A stretch of DNA of 64,000 nucleotides, from assembly GCA_015501585.1 (NCBI GenBank), contig JADNRY010000317.1, positions 1 through 64,000 of the forward strand. The letters are read 5' to 3'. The DNA comes from Rhodocollybia butyracea. Lineage: Eukaryota; Basidiomycota; Agaricomycetes; Agaricales; Omphalotaceae. The translations under genes were made by a program, and so were the position numbers. Each line of letters starts with the position of its first letter. The stretch's first letter is position 1. This document shows positions 43,203 through 54,438 of the stretch, in pieces. The notes below the pieces were generated by a model. That model did no database searches and was not told the DNA's origin. It was given only the letters and a program-made list of their open reading frames with translations.

Positions 43203-45257
43203 TTATAACATAGCACTACCAGTCAAGCTGGGCTCACTAGAGGGAAGGAACAAGGGATATTTGGGATCAGGGAGGAATGAAGAAGGGCTTGGAACAGGAG
43301 CATTACCACCCATGGAACCGACAGCGTCAACAGCAGTATCCATACCATCTTCCATGACCACAGAAACATCCAAGTTGACAATACCAGGTGGCACCACACC
43401 CTCAGTGACTGCTACTTCAGCTGAAGAATCCTCGTCTTTGAGCTCATCCACCTCAATCTCCTCCTCATTTTGCCTACCAAAAATCTCCCCATTGCTCATA
43501 TACTCAAGGTCCTCCATGTCCTCTGGCGGTAGAGGGACATTTACAACAACATTGGGCGATCTTTGGACCCCTACTGAGATCCTTGCCATCAAAGTAACAG
43601 GCACCACGGGCACTGCAGGAGAGGAGGAAGGATTGGTGAGCAGCAAATAGCTCACGGATGAACTGATGGTCCTGGGAACAGTTGGCGAGCTGGGGGAATC
43701 AGCAACAATGTCTAACCCATTGAGTAGACCCCTAATTGCTTCCCAGAGAGAGGAACCCTGAGCATTGCAAAGGTTTTGCAACAGGAACAGGTCAGAAGTG
43801 AACTGGAGATGACAACCATACTGAATTGTACAATCTTGATTGAATATCAGCTTGATAGCAGATATAACTGTCTCAAAACCAGCATTCCTGGCCAGTGTTT
43901 GCTCAGTCCAACCACTGGTGGAACACTGTAGAAGGTGACAAATGTGGGGATATTGCAAATTGAAATCTTCCAGAACCATACGAAGGGCCAACTGGGATTG
44001 ACAGGCCTCATTAGTGATGGAAGGAACAGTGTTGGAAAGAGCAGAGTGTGCTTCAACAAACAAAGGCAACTCAGCCACTGTGCTATCACTGGAAATGCTC
44101 AAGAGGTTATATCTCAAAATAATGGTTTCGCTATACGCTGTTCAAACCAATTGATGAATCCAGGGAGGTCAAGTTGGTGGAGCATAAGCACATACTCCAG
44201 CGCCAGCAACTCCTGGTCAGACTGAAGCCTTTGCACCAATGAATCATTGGAAAACCCTGCAGAACTCTTCAACATGTTTCCCAAGAGCTTCATCTCGTAC
44301 CGAGCATCATGCAATTGCGACTCCACCACTTCTTTCCCCCATTGAACCCAACAACTTGTCTCCACAATATGATTGTTGCAACAGAGTATTTCTTCATGAC
44401 TGCTTTGGAGTGCCTCAAAAGAACCCTCAACCCACTTTAAATCATCACAAAGATCATCTTCCGAAGCACATAGACAACAATTATGCTGCAATACAAAATC
44501 AGAAATGGAAGGGTGACAATTCAAGACTACACTCACTTTTTCCAACTGCAGGACATTGTCAGAATCTGTCACTAATCAAGGCCTCAGAGCTAGCTGTTGC
44601 TCAAGTTCCTTTGTCCGCTCCCTTGACTTCAAGAACTCCTTCCGCACCATCGCTGACAACAAGGAAGCCTCCTTCAACTGAATGGCCAGTAGTTCTGCAT
44701 GAGTACACTCCACATGCACTTCTGCTTCAAAACCTGCACTCTGAAATAACATCTCAGCAAGCTGTTCTCAAAGGTCATCCCGTTCTGAGTGATATCATGT
44801 AGCCCTGTCCTTCTTGTCAAGAAGATCCTGGGCAGTTGAGCAATGGTTAGCCACAAAATCCACTAGGAACAATTGCTGTTCCAAATTGAATCCCCGAGCA
44901 TGAAATTGGGCAGCGAGGTCTTGCAAAGGGAGGGGAATGTGGTTGAGCCCAACAATTGGACTCCAACTCAACAGGAGCAGAATGCTTCATTCCTGTAGGG
45001 ATGCTCAAAATGCACAAGGAGAGAGGAATAGGTCCTGACAAAGGAAGGGTTGCAGGAGGAGCAGGGATACTAATGTGAGCAGGAAGAAGTATGCGGAGGG
45101 GGGTTTGCTGAATGTGAGCACTCAACAATGGAGCAGGAGGGGGTCTATCATGGTCCTTCACTTTCTTCCCCTGCTTGTGAGGCTTTTTAGTCTTCTCAGC
45201 ACCTTCACCTCGTTGACTGGGATCCTCCACTCTATCTTTCATGATAAAAGCCCTCAA
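43203..45257 (-). pseudogene. decayed antisense coding region between gypsy parts, unknown
   Basis: The minus strand holds three blocks with protein character: 45257-44850 (basic then Pro-rich), a middle part 44,930-44,590 readable with a few stops (AAQFHARGFNLEQQLFLVDF, EASLLSAMVRKEF), and 44572-44114 running into 44117-43203, which is open for 304 codons and ends in acidic and Pro/Val-rich sequence (EEEIEVDELKDEDSS). The composition suggests helical, partly coiled segments and a disordered acidic tail. I do not recognise a family. It lies antisense between a forward chromodomain (42,802) and a forward purine tract and LTR (45,888 on), so it may be an extra antisense ORF carried by a gypsy element; a captured host gene is the alternative. 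Confidence 0.5.
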
Positions 45258-45902
45258 TTTCTCATTGTTCTCTGATACCTCCAGAACGATGCACTCTCAT
45301 TCATCCATGATTCTGCCCAATATGCTAGGTTGACTGTTTCAAGCCTCTAAAGCTGTTAATTTCTTGTATAGATCATAAGGGAACTCAGGAACCTTTGAAG
45401 CACCATGCAGTCGAGTTGTGGCCTCTGAAATGTGAATCTCTTCCAGACTGGCATATGCGCAGAATCAAAGAAGAGTGAATAAATCACATTGCTTCCTGCA
45501 ACAATGGCACAGGGTATAGGTCAAGGAGTCTTCATGTCAAATGCAGGCTGTAACAGTGTCCTGGTTGGTGCAGAGACTGCATTTTACCTCTGAACAGACA
45601 GCTTCAAAAGCAGTAGCGTGATCCAGGATAAACAATGTTTTGACACTGTAGATTTTAAAACAGGCCAGATGGTGAGCAGCTTCAGACATTGCAGAGTGTA
45701 GCGATGACAATGGTGAATGGTGGTGGTGGAAAAAGAGAAGTTATTACTTATACACCAAAAATTCAACCCTGCATGACTTGTCAATCACAGATGCTTCTCC
45801 TGGAAGAACCCTTACATATCCCAATGATGCCAACAGCACCCAAGTCACAATCACCATCCGGGCTCTGCTCCTCAAGGGCTCAGAGCATAAAAGGGGGGGT
45901 AA
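45258..45902. other. gypsy 3' region without clear gene, ending in a purine tract
   Basis: No domain recognised. In the + frame near 45,880 the last codons read EHKRGGNV, encoded by AAAAGGGGGGGTAATG directly before an LTR-like TGTCATGCCCCG. This resembles the end of a gypsy pol frame overlapping its polypurine tract, as at 42,790. Confidence 0.5.
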
Positions 45903-46540
45903 TGTCATGCCCCGTACTCCTGCACTTTATTGCACATCATTTTGCCTATCCCGTCCTTGCATCCCATCCTGCTGATCCTGCTTGCGGTTGTCCCTTATCA
46001 ATTGCGCTAACTGTTATCTATGATCAGTCATTCTGACTCATTCTAATCGCACTAACCACCCAATTCCTGTCCTCCAAAAGCCCTTGTTCTATGATAAGGC
46101 ATGTCCTTGTATTCTTCCTGTTCCCGCTTGTTCCTTGTAGTTCCTCCCTTTCACCTTAACCAACTGCCAAGTACTTTTCACAACCTTGTACAAGTCTGTT
46201 ATCCTTAAATACTCAGTCAATATCATCTGTACGATAGATTTGCTATATTGAAACAACCCCCCAGTTACCAACTCATTTCCCGACTTATCTGTTTCTCTTA
46301 CTCTGTTTCTTCATTCTATTGTTTTCTTCACTCTGCAATATAACTCTCTTCAATCCCAATCCATTGCGCAACACTAAGTCAGCTTCTGCTCGACTTCCTG
46401 CCATCACTTTATTGTCCTCAGAAATGCTTGTGCTCAGCGGGTCCTACCCTCAGAGTCGGAAACACTTCCTCTCTTAGGCTTACTTGTCAGGTTCATTCTA
46501 GACTCATTCCCGGATTCCATTCACGCTCTTCGCATTGTCA
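45903..46540 (+). repeat. probable gypsy LTR
   Basis: TGTCATGCCCCGTACTCC directly after the purine tract. Downstream is pyrimidine-rich with short tandem-like CATTCTGACTCATTCTAATCG at 46,028. The 3' end is uncertain (a CATTGTCA lies at about 46,533) and no second LTR is in the window. Confidence 0.5.
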
Positions 46541-47029
46541 TCATTCCCAGATCAAGTATGCTATCCTCGAATCATTCCATCGGAAATGTTCCACTGCTTC
46601 TATTCAAGATAGTACATTACTATTCCATTGCAATAAGGATCCACCTAGATCCTTACATTCTCCCATGGTGGAGGTCAAGTTACAAAATGTCACCCAATCT
46701 TTCATTCAAATCATTGTGTTGTCTCACTGTACCTCAGTATATTACCTCCAAAAAAGGGATAGAAGTATAATATATTTTTCCCCTGAATTTTAGCATTTTT
46801 TTCCAGTGAAAAAGAGTGAATATTGCCTTGGAAATAGGCATGGGAAAATAAGTCCTTTTTCGGCGGCTATTTCGCACAAAAGAGGGCGCTAAATATGCCA
46901 TCAATTTTGTTTGATTTATTACTAATTTTTCAGTATATTTCACTTCAGTCACCCCCTACCAGGTCCCAAGTTAGGGCCAACTTTTCATCAAAAGTTAATC
47001 CCTAATGGCAGGGAATACTGGGCATATGC

Positions 47030-48720
47030 TGGACCCGGCACTACCAAACCTGGCATTACCAGACCCCAGTAATTCCCAAAGCTCAGGTGTCTGGGGTCCT
47101 TGTCTGGAATTACCGACCTGGTATTACCAGATATGATTTTTAAATCATTGTTCTGGGCCCGGAGGTTCCAGCACAGGTACCCCACTATACTATTTGAAGC
47201 TGGTGCCTTTACCCTCTTTGACACAGATTCAGATCACAGAACCATATACAAGTGATACAAAACTTGGGTGTGTATCTGTCTTGCCACTTAATGCAATCAT
47301 GGTCCATTACAGCCCTCTGTACAATGCAATAGTGGATCCTGCAACATATAATAACATATTTGCTGCCCAAGTTCATTACCAAGCTCTTTGCCTCATCCAT
47401 TTGGTACACTGCCTACTACAAGTTTGCATCCCACTGATCAAGTTGCTTATAATTGGTGTTGTGTGTGACCTGAGGACAGCCCAAAGATGACCCAGGAAGC
47501 CTAGGATATGGTCAAACCTGGGTTTCCCTGGTGACTTGGGTCAACCAGAGCATTTCAGAGACACTGAGGCAACCTAGGAATTTGCACAATTCCTGGGCAT
47601 TATATACTTTTCCTGATGCAAGTTGCCTGTGAATTTTTTGCACATTGAAATACCATCCCAAAGCCACTGGTTGTGCATAATGTATGTGGTTGCAACTATA
47701 CAGTGTGGTATCAGCATTATGCATTGATTCCCTTTAATTTATGCGCTATAAGAACTATTAGGAGTTCATTCATTATGAATGATAAAATCATTAACAGGAA
47801 TGAACATGTAGTCAACTTGGTCACCATCATGAAGTGTAATCTTTGGTATTCTTAATCTCAATGTTGTATCACAACCGTTACATGCACTTTCAGTTATAAC
47901 TAAGTCCCCATTATAGTTAACAGTACTCTATTATTAACTAGTAGTGTGGTACTGGTAACTCCAAGTCCAGTACTGCCATGACAGGGCAATACCAAACTCA
48001 GTAATACCAGTCCTGGTATTACCAAGTCTGGCATTACCAGGAGTCGGTAATACCAAGGTGCCGGACTCGGTAATACCAATCTTGGTATTACCGAGTCTGG
48101 CATTACCAGGAGTTGGTAATACAGGAGTCAGGACTCAGGTAACACCAAGTCTGGCATATTACCAAGTCCAGCATTACCAGCAGGTGGTAATACCAACTCT
48201 CAGTATTTTATTATCAAGTGTTCACTTGTTTGTTTATTCATATGGAATCTGGATTACATTGCTTAGATGTATGTATATATAGGCAATTTCTCTCTCCTTC
48301 GTTCAAGCTCCTTCCATATACTTTGGATACTGTCACTTTCAATGGGATGTCTCAAAGTCACATCTGTGATCTGTAGCTTTGTCTGTAGCCGACATAGTTT
48401 GCAAACAAGCCTCAATCTTGGAACAATCTTGGAATTATATTAATGAATAGAGTACATCTAGTATTCTCTCCAAACTAGTGATCCTGTAGAATAAACCTTA
48501 CTTGTTTGTTGCTTGTTTGAAATTGTTATCTTTAAGGAAAGCAAAGACTCTCCTGGCTCAGCAAAGTGGTTTTATGAATCATATCTGGTAATGCCAGGCC
48601 AGTAATACCGGACAGGGACCCCAGACACTTGAGCTTTGGGAATGCCAGACCTGGTATTACCAGGGTCTGGTAATGCCAGGTTTGGTAGTGCCAGGTCCAG
48701 CATATGCCTGGTATTCCTTG
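47030..48720. repeat. dispersed palindromic GGTATTACC / TGGCATTACCAG repeats
   Basis: Three clusters (about 47,030-47,140, 47,940-48,200 and 48,585-48,715) of variants of CTGGTAATGCCAG and GGTATTACCAGAC on both strands, spaced 10-25 bases apart. The outer two belong to the inverted arms; the middle one is within the element. No spacer regularity. Confidence 0.75.
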
Positions 48721-48789
48721 CCATTAGGGATCAACTTTTGATGAAAAGTTGGCCCTAACTTGGGACCTGGTAGGGGGTGACTGAAGTGT

Positions 48790-49052
48790 ATATTTTTCCT
48801 TTGTAATCTCTTTGATATTTCCTTGGAAATATGAGTGGCAAAAGAGAATATATTTCAATGGTAATATGTTAACTATTTCTGCCACGAAAAGCAACGGGCA
48901 TTGAATGCCCATTGAATGGGCCAAAGGGCCCTTTGTCCGGCCCGGGCGGCCCGCCGCTCAATGCCCGTTTCTTTTTGCAGCCGAAATAGTTAACATATTA
49001 CCATTGAAATATATTTTCTTTGTCTAAAGAAATATGAAAGAAATTGATGCCA
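48790..49052. mobile_element. foldback MITE nested in the right arm of the CACTG element
   Basis: The left arm of the host element is uninterrupted here, so about 260 bp are extra. The segment folds on itself: a 32 bp inverted repeat (about 48,850-48,881 against 48,983-49,014, ATATATTTCAATGG... core), then a GC-rich centre (GGGCCAAAGGGCCCTTTGTC) related to 39,840-39,890. Its own ends and duplication could not be fixed. Confidence 0.65.
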
Positions 49053-49261
49053 AAAAATTAGTAATAAATCAAATGAAATTGATGGCATATTTAGCGCCCT
49101 ATTTTGAACAAAATAGCCGCCGAAAAAGGACTTATTTTCCCATGCCTATTTCCAAGGTAATATTCACTCTTTTTCACTGGAAACAAATGCTAAAATTCAG
49201 GGGAAAATATATTATACTTCTATCCCTTTTTTGGAGGTAATATACTGAGGTACTGGCAGTG

Positions 49262-51024
49262 TCTAATGGTCTTGTGTTCCTGGTTTGAAGCTGGACTAGT
49301 TCCTGAGGAGGAGGTGTTAGAATATTTCCATGGACTGAAGACATGTCAAAAGGGCAAGACTCTTGCTCAGGAAGAGGAGGGATATTCTGAAGATGAGTTT
49401 GACTAGGTACCTTGCCATTAACATAGTTGTATATATATATTCTATGTTATTCATACTGCATTGAATATCTTGGCCAGGTTTCTACCAGTACTTACCTCCA
49501 GGTATACTTGCCAGTTACCTGGATATGCCAGGTCACCAGTACCTGCAGGTATACCTGCCTTGAAACCTGCCAGTTCCAGTACCTGTTCCCATGGGTGTTA
49601 TCCCAGTAGCAGGTCAAGCATTTGTGTCTCTGGTTACCTGTGCTCCAGGTGCCCGGTTACTGGCACCCGGAGTCATGTCCATCTTTAATCCAGACTCTCA
49701 GTATCATACTCTACACGGACAAAGATCAAACCCCAAACTATTCTGGTTTCCAATATTTTGGAATGATATAGTCAAAAAACTAAATAAAATCAAACAAGAT
49801 CACTCATAGTTTCTTTCCGATTTCTGAGTTTTCTGAACTGCCGCTGGAACAATACCAGTTTCAAACCAAATCTGCCTTTTCAGTTTCAAACTAGGCCTGA
49901 CTAGCTGTAATCACAGCCCCTTCCTCAGCTTTCTGATGGTTTTCCAAATTATTCCATCATTCAAAATGTTCATAAAATTCATTACTATTACTACAATGTA
50001 ATGTACAACAGGACTCCAATGGATCCATCCAAGCAGGCTGTGAGACATGTCAGAGATATGTCCAAACATCTTCAACGTTGAAGAGATGTTTCAACATCAA
50101 AACAATGTAAATTTTTGAGATGTCCTAAAATTGTACTCAGTTCCAATGTTCCAGGATTAGTATTACCACACACCTACAAGCCAATCCTTCAAAATACCAA
50201 TGTGAAACAGTATGCCTTGAAATCCTGCAAAAAGAGAAAATGAGCATCGTATTTGTTGAAATGGTTGAGGGTACACTAGACATGAAGATGACATGGGCTG
50301 AGGTTGGACGTTGGACACTTGAGGCTTGAAGCTTGATGCTTGATGCCTTGAGTCCTCTTGAGTCTTGACTTGAAGAGGCTTGATGAAAACCTTGTGTCTG
50401 TCTATTTGCTGTTAAAGCGCTGAGTTTTGGCTGTATCTGGAAGTACACATTTCCAGGAGATTGCATCTTTCATGTAGCCTTGAAACCATCTCATTGTTGA
50501 AGCCTTGACTGACTGAGGAGTTGAGGGAGAGTGAGCAGCGGGTTGGAGATGAGCAGTGTGAACATTGACATGAGGCACATGACCGCTAGATCAAGTTTCA
50601 ACACACTTCAAGATTGTGACTTGGCAAGTGTTAATGAGATTGAAACCAGGAATTCTCAAATCAGTTTGAAAATGGTACTCAGTAACAGAACAAAAATGAG
50701 AGCAAGTGTGAACCGGAACGTGAACAGATTGCTATCACAAATTGATCACAGTATCAAAATTATGGTTTGAAATTGATTTTGGAGCTGACAGATTCAATTT
50801 CCAGTTTCCCAGAGATGGTTTCAGCCCAAATAATGTGATGAGTTTCTTTCTGGTTTGTAGAATTTACCATGTATATGACTGTACCATTTTTATGCTCATG
50901 GTGTCTTTTTGTAAGTTTATGACTCTTTGATCTTGCCATCACACTCTTAGTTTTCACTGTTTAGGCAATGGTATCTGCTACCTCGAAAAATCCACCACTT
51001 TGAATAGATAGTCTTTAGTTGTAT
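49262..51024. other. intergenic, no gene recognised
   Basis: Only short ORFs without protein character. 49,480-49,670 holds many CAGGTA/TACCTG and CCAGT words in a loose repeat. 50,270-50,400 holds GCTTGAxGC-type short repeats. Nothing else can be supported. Confidence 0.6.
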
Positions 51025-51878
51025 TGTTGAGAAACAGCAAGGAGAAGGTAACATCGACCTTCAACGAGAGGGGAATCACAACGACGTGGTACAAGTGAAA
51101 CAACGATTGAGTTATGTAAGATACATACATGTGACTAGTGTACCAGCAGAACGACCGAGCAACACATACTTCAACACTCCCACTTGCGAGGAAGTGTAGC
51201 GCAGGACACAGACAACACAAAAATACATCCAAAAACAATCCAAACATCACTCCCACTGTTTCGTAGAATCACTTCTCCAATATAACAATCTTCCAATCAG
51301 TTCAAGATACAAGGCACCAGTATAACATCAACTTCAGTTTCGGTTTTGTTACAAAGTTTGGCCTTGATTCAGGGTTCAGTTCATCAGCTTGGGGCTCAGT
51401 TGCCTTTGGAATGCAGCAAATGTAGAAGCCAGGTTGGGAATAGGGGTAGTCATCAAGCTCCCACTGAATCCAACACTCCATCCTCCAGTTCAGCATTGTT
51501 CAGCATCGGCATCGGTTCAGGGTTCAATGTCACTTTTGAATATGGCGACCATTGATTTTGGGTTCAATTTGCTTTCAGATAGGCAAGTTTCGGGTTCAAG
51601 TTTGCTTTCAGATAGGCGAATTTCAGATTCGGGTTTGCTTCGCTTTCGGATAGGCAAATTTCGGATTCGGGTTCAGTTTCAGCAGCAGAAGGATCAGAGA
51701 CGGTAGAACTTGAGTCTCATAATCTGTTGAGAAACAGCAAGGAGAAGGTAATGTCAACCCTCAACGAGAGGGGAATCCCAACGACGTGGTACAAGTGAAA
51801 CAACAATTAAGTTATGTAAGATACATACATGTGACTAGTGTACCAGCGGAACGACTGAGCAACACATACTTTGAAACA
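51025..51878 (-). mobile_element. miniature LTR retrotransposon with elongator tRNA-Met primer site
   Basis: Two direct repeats of about 152 bp (51025-51176 and 51725-51878; TGTTGAGAAACAGC...) enclose 548 bp without coding capacity. On the minus strand the base next to the LTR begins GATTATGAGACT (51724-51713), the reverse complement of AGTCTCATAATC, the anticodon arm of elongator tRNA-Met. The purine-rich AAGTGGGAG (minus strand, at about 51,177-51,185) abuts the other LTR. So the element lies on the minus strand. No clear target duplication; the far end of the right LTR has diverged (TTTGAAACA). Confidence 0.75.
51549..51680. repeat. degenerate tandem repeat inside the miniature element
   Basis: Four to five units of about 30 bases built on GGGTTCAxTTTGCTTTCAGA and TAGGCAAxTTTC, imperfect. 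Such internal tandem repeats are common in non-coding LTR elements. Confidence 0.7.
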
Positions 51879-51887
51879 GAGTAATAA

Positions 51888-52173
51888 AGGGCTGCTCAAT
51901 TCCACTCGCCGTGTCACTCACAAGTCACTCACGAGTGAAATCAAACGCAAGCCGGTCGTGCCGTTTGATCTCAACAGGGTCTTGCGTCCGGTAGAACAGG
52001 GTAGAGCTCCGGTTGCTCACCTCAGAGCAGCCCACCCCCTTCCGTCGCCTCCCTAAAACAGCTCATTAATTATGTCAGGATCGGGCTGGGTCCGGGAGCC
52101 CTTGTTTCTCGTCATATCAGCTCACATTTGATTTCACTCGTGAGTGACAGGGCGAGTGGAATTGAGCAGCCCT
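51888..52173. mobile_element. Tourist-like MITE with TAA duplication
   Basis: 286 bp with long terminal inverted repeats beginning AGGGCTGCTCAATTCCACTC (about 50 bases each, the left one with an extra 11 bases) and TAA on both sides (51885-51887, 52174-52176). A TWA target triplet and this size point to the PIF/Harbinger superfamily. It is the last repeat before the host genes and lies 366 bp upstream of the DHH1 start codon. Confidence 0.82.
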
Positions 52174-52176
52174 TAA

Positions 52177-52539
52177 GGCAAATGGCGCGTATATCCGTCA
52201 ACTCATTGATTTAAAGTGCAAAAATTCAGATTTAAAGTATTTAGAAGGTGAATAAACTCTTTCTCTTCTCTTTCTTTTTTCCCCTTTTTTCAACTTGAAA
52301 AAACTCGAAAAACTCGTTCTCTCCAGACTCAGGACACGAGCCAGCATTTTGTGGTAGTATTTGGCGCCTACGCGCTTAATCGTGGGAATGCACATTCGTA
52401 TTACGTCGCAAACAAACAACTTTTTTGAACTCGCTCATTGCTGTACAACTCACACGCCGATTACACTTTTTGTCAAAAGACCGACCAGTGGAGAGACTCT
52501 TTTGACTTGCAGCAGCAGAACTGACAATAAAACACAAAA
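52177..52539 (+). promoter_or_regulatory. DHH1 upstream region with pyrimidine tract
   Basis: 363 bp between the MITE and the ATG. A CT-rich tract (about 52,257-52,291, TCTCTTCTCTTTC...) and no clear TATA box, as is common for constitutive fungal genes. The start-codon context is CACAAAAATGG. Confidence 0.5.
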
Positions 52540-54438
52540 ATGGCCGTAAACAATTCATCAACAGGAAAAGATGACGACTGGAAATCGCAGCTGAGGCCTC
52601 CACCGCGCGACCTGCGTCCCCAGACGTCGGATGTGACGGGTACAACGCTGGGTCTGGAGTTTGAAGACATGGGTTTGCCTAGAGGACTGTTAATGGGTGA
52701 GTAACCAGAGGAAACTGGCGTTAACTTGGCGCTAACTTGTCTTAGGCATATTCGAAGCTGGCTTCGAAAGACCCTCGCCAATCCAAGAATCTGCTATTCC
52801 CTATGGTCTGCAGCACAGAGATATTCTCGCGCGTGCAAAGAACGGAACAGGCAAAACTGCCGCCTTTGTTATCCCCGTACTCGCCCAGTTGAAACTTGAT
52901 AACACCGCTTCCCGCCCCAGCATATCAGCTCTCATCCTTGTCCCCACCCGCGAACTTGCTCTCCAAACAGCTCAAGTCACCAAAACCCTCTCAAAGCACA
53001 TGGGTGTTGAGGTCATGGTCACAACAGGCGGAACGACACTCAAAGACGACATTATTCGATTGCAATCCCCTGCGGGTGTTCATGTCCTCGTCGGCACGCC
53101 AGGCCGTGTACTGGATCTGGCTGGCAAGGGCGTCTGTGATTTGAGCTCGTGCGGCGTATTTGTCATGGATGAAGCAGACAAGCTGCTCAGTGTCGAGTTC
53201 GGCACTGTCGTCGAAGGTTTGTTGGCATACTTGCCACCGCAAAGACAGGTTATGTGTTTTAGTGCGACGTTTCCAGTAGGAGTCAAAGAGTTCAAAGTTC
53301 GTTTTTTGCTTTTTTTCTGTCATTTCACCGATTCTCACTTGATGTAGGATAAACACATGTCCTCACCCTACGAAATCAATCTCATGGATGAATTAACGCT
53401 TAAAGGTGTAACACAATATTATGCTTATGTTGAGGAAAGACAAAAGGTGCACTGTTTGAATACACTGTTTTCAAAGGTATACCTGTTTTTTTTTTTTGCT
53501 ATTTCCCTCGCTCAACTCTTGCTTGTTGAGCTCCAAATAAACCAATCCATCATCTTTTGCAACTCCACCAACCGTGTCGAGCTGCTCGCCAAGAAGATCA
53601 CCGAACTTGGGTATTCTTGTTTTTATAGTCACGCAAAGGTACGCTTTTCCAAGTCCGTCGCTCACGTCCCCTAATCCATTTTAGATGCTCCAATCCCACC
53701 GCAACCGTGTCTTCCACGATTTTCGCTCAGGGACGTGTAGAAACCTTGTCTGCAGTGATTTGTTGACGAGGGGCATTGATATTCAGGCGAGGCTTTTTTC
53801 TCCGAGATTGGTATCAACGCTGATGGATATTTCTCTCCATTCCTTCGGCCAATTTACCTTGAATAATGCAATTACAGGCCGTAAATGTAGTTATCAACTT
53901 CGATTTCCCGAAAAATTCGGAGACGTATTTGCATAGGATCGGCGAGTTATCTTTCCCTGTGATTTTGAGGTCATGCTGCTGATGAATTTTGTTTATTTGC
54001 TCTCTTCACACCATACTTCATAACAGGCCGCTCTGGTCGCTTTGGCCACCTCGGCCTTGCCATCAACCTTGTCACCTATGAGGACCGGTTCAACCTCGAC
54101 CGGATCGAAAGAGAGTTAGGTACAGAGATCACGCCAATCCCGAGGGAGGTTGAGAGGGGGTTGTATGTTGCAGTAGGGGGAGAAACAGAGGAAGAAAGGG
54201 AGGCAAGTTTTCTCCTTGTTTCGTTATTCGTTTTCATTGATTCATCGAATTGCAGCAACAGCAGCTAACTGCGAAAGACAGAGCTCAACAGGTGCAAGTG
54301 CAAGGACAAAGACAGCGCGACCAGCTTCAACAACAATTGGCACTCCAAGCACAGGCGAGGGAGCAGGCACAGAGGGAGGCACATATTCGCGTGCTGCAGT
54401 TGCAACAGCAAGGGATGGCGATGGGCGGTAGGAGATGA
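52540..54438 (+). CDS. DHH1: DEAD-box RNA helicase, DHH1/DDX6 family
   Basis: Exons 52540-52696, 52746-53296, 53348-53476, 53531-53638, 53685-53786, 53878-53941, 54027-54202, 54256-54438 give 489 residues. Motifs in order: Q motif GFERPSPIQ (~59), AKNGTGKT (~83), PTRELALQ (~119), TPGR (~170), DEAD (194-197), SAT (225-227), SIIFCNS (~285), TRGIDI (~343), HRIGRSGRFG (~368). The start [18 protein letters not shown] is characteristic of the Dhh1/DDX6/Me31B branch, which promotes mRNA decapping and translational repression in P-bodies. The C-terminus is Gln-rich (~residues 430-485). Four introns are GT-AG. Introns 5, 6 and 7 (53787-53877, 53942-54026, 54203-54255) start with GC (GCGAGG, GCGAGT, GCAAGT), and all three joins restore the conserved protein. 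Confidence 0.95.

Larger units (their letters stand above)
46725..49261. mobile_element. large CACTG-ended foldback element, 2.5 kb
   Basis: The ends are CACTGTACCTCAGTATATTA on the left and its near reverse complement, finishing GGCAGTG, on the right, with a 3 bp duplication TCT (46722-46724, 49262-49264). The inverted arms extend for roughly 400 bases (46,725-47,120 against 48,610-49,261). The right arm is interrupted by another foldback at about 48,790-49,052. The middle has no ORF of protein character. The ends and duplication size match the element at 39,536, so both are classed as CACTA-like and non-autonomous. Confidence 0.8.

Noticed and set aside
47030..48720. CRISPR-like or satellite array
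   Set aside because: Repeat words are variable, on both strands and irregularly spaced; the window is eukaryotic and the words follow the arms of a DNA transposon.
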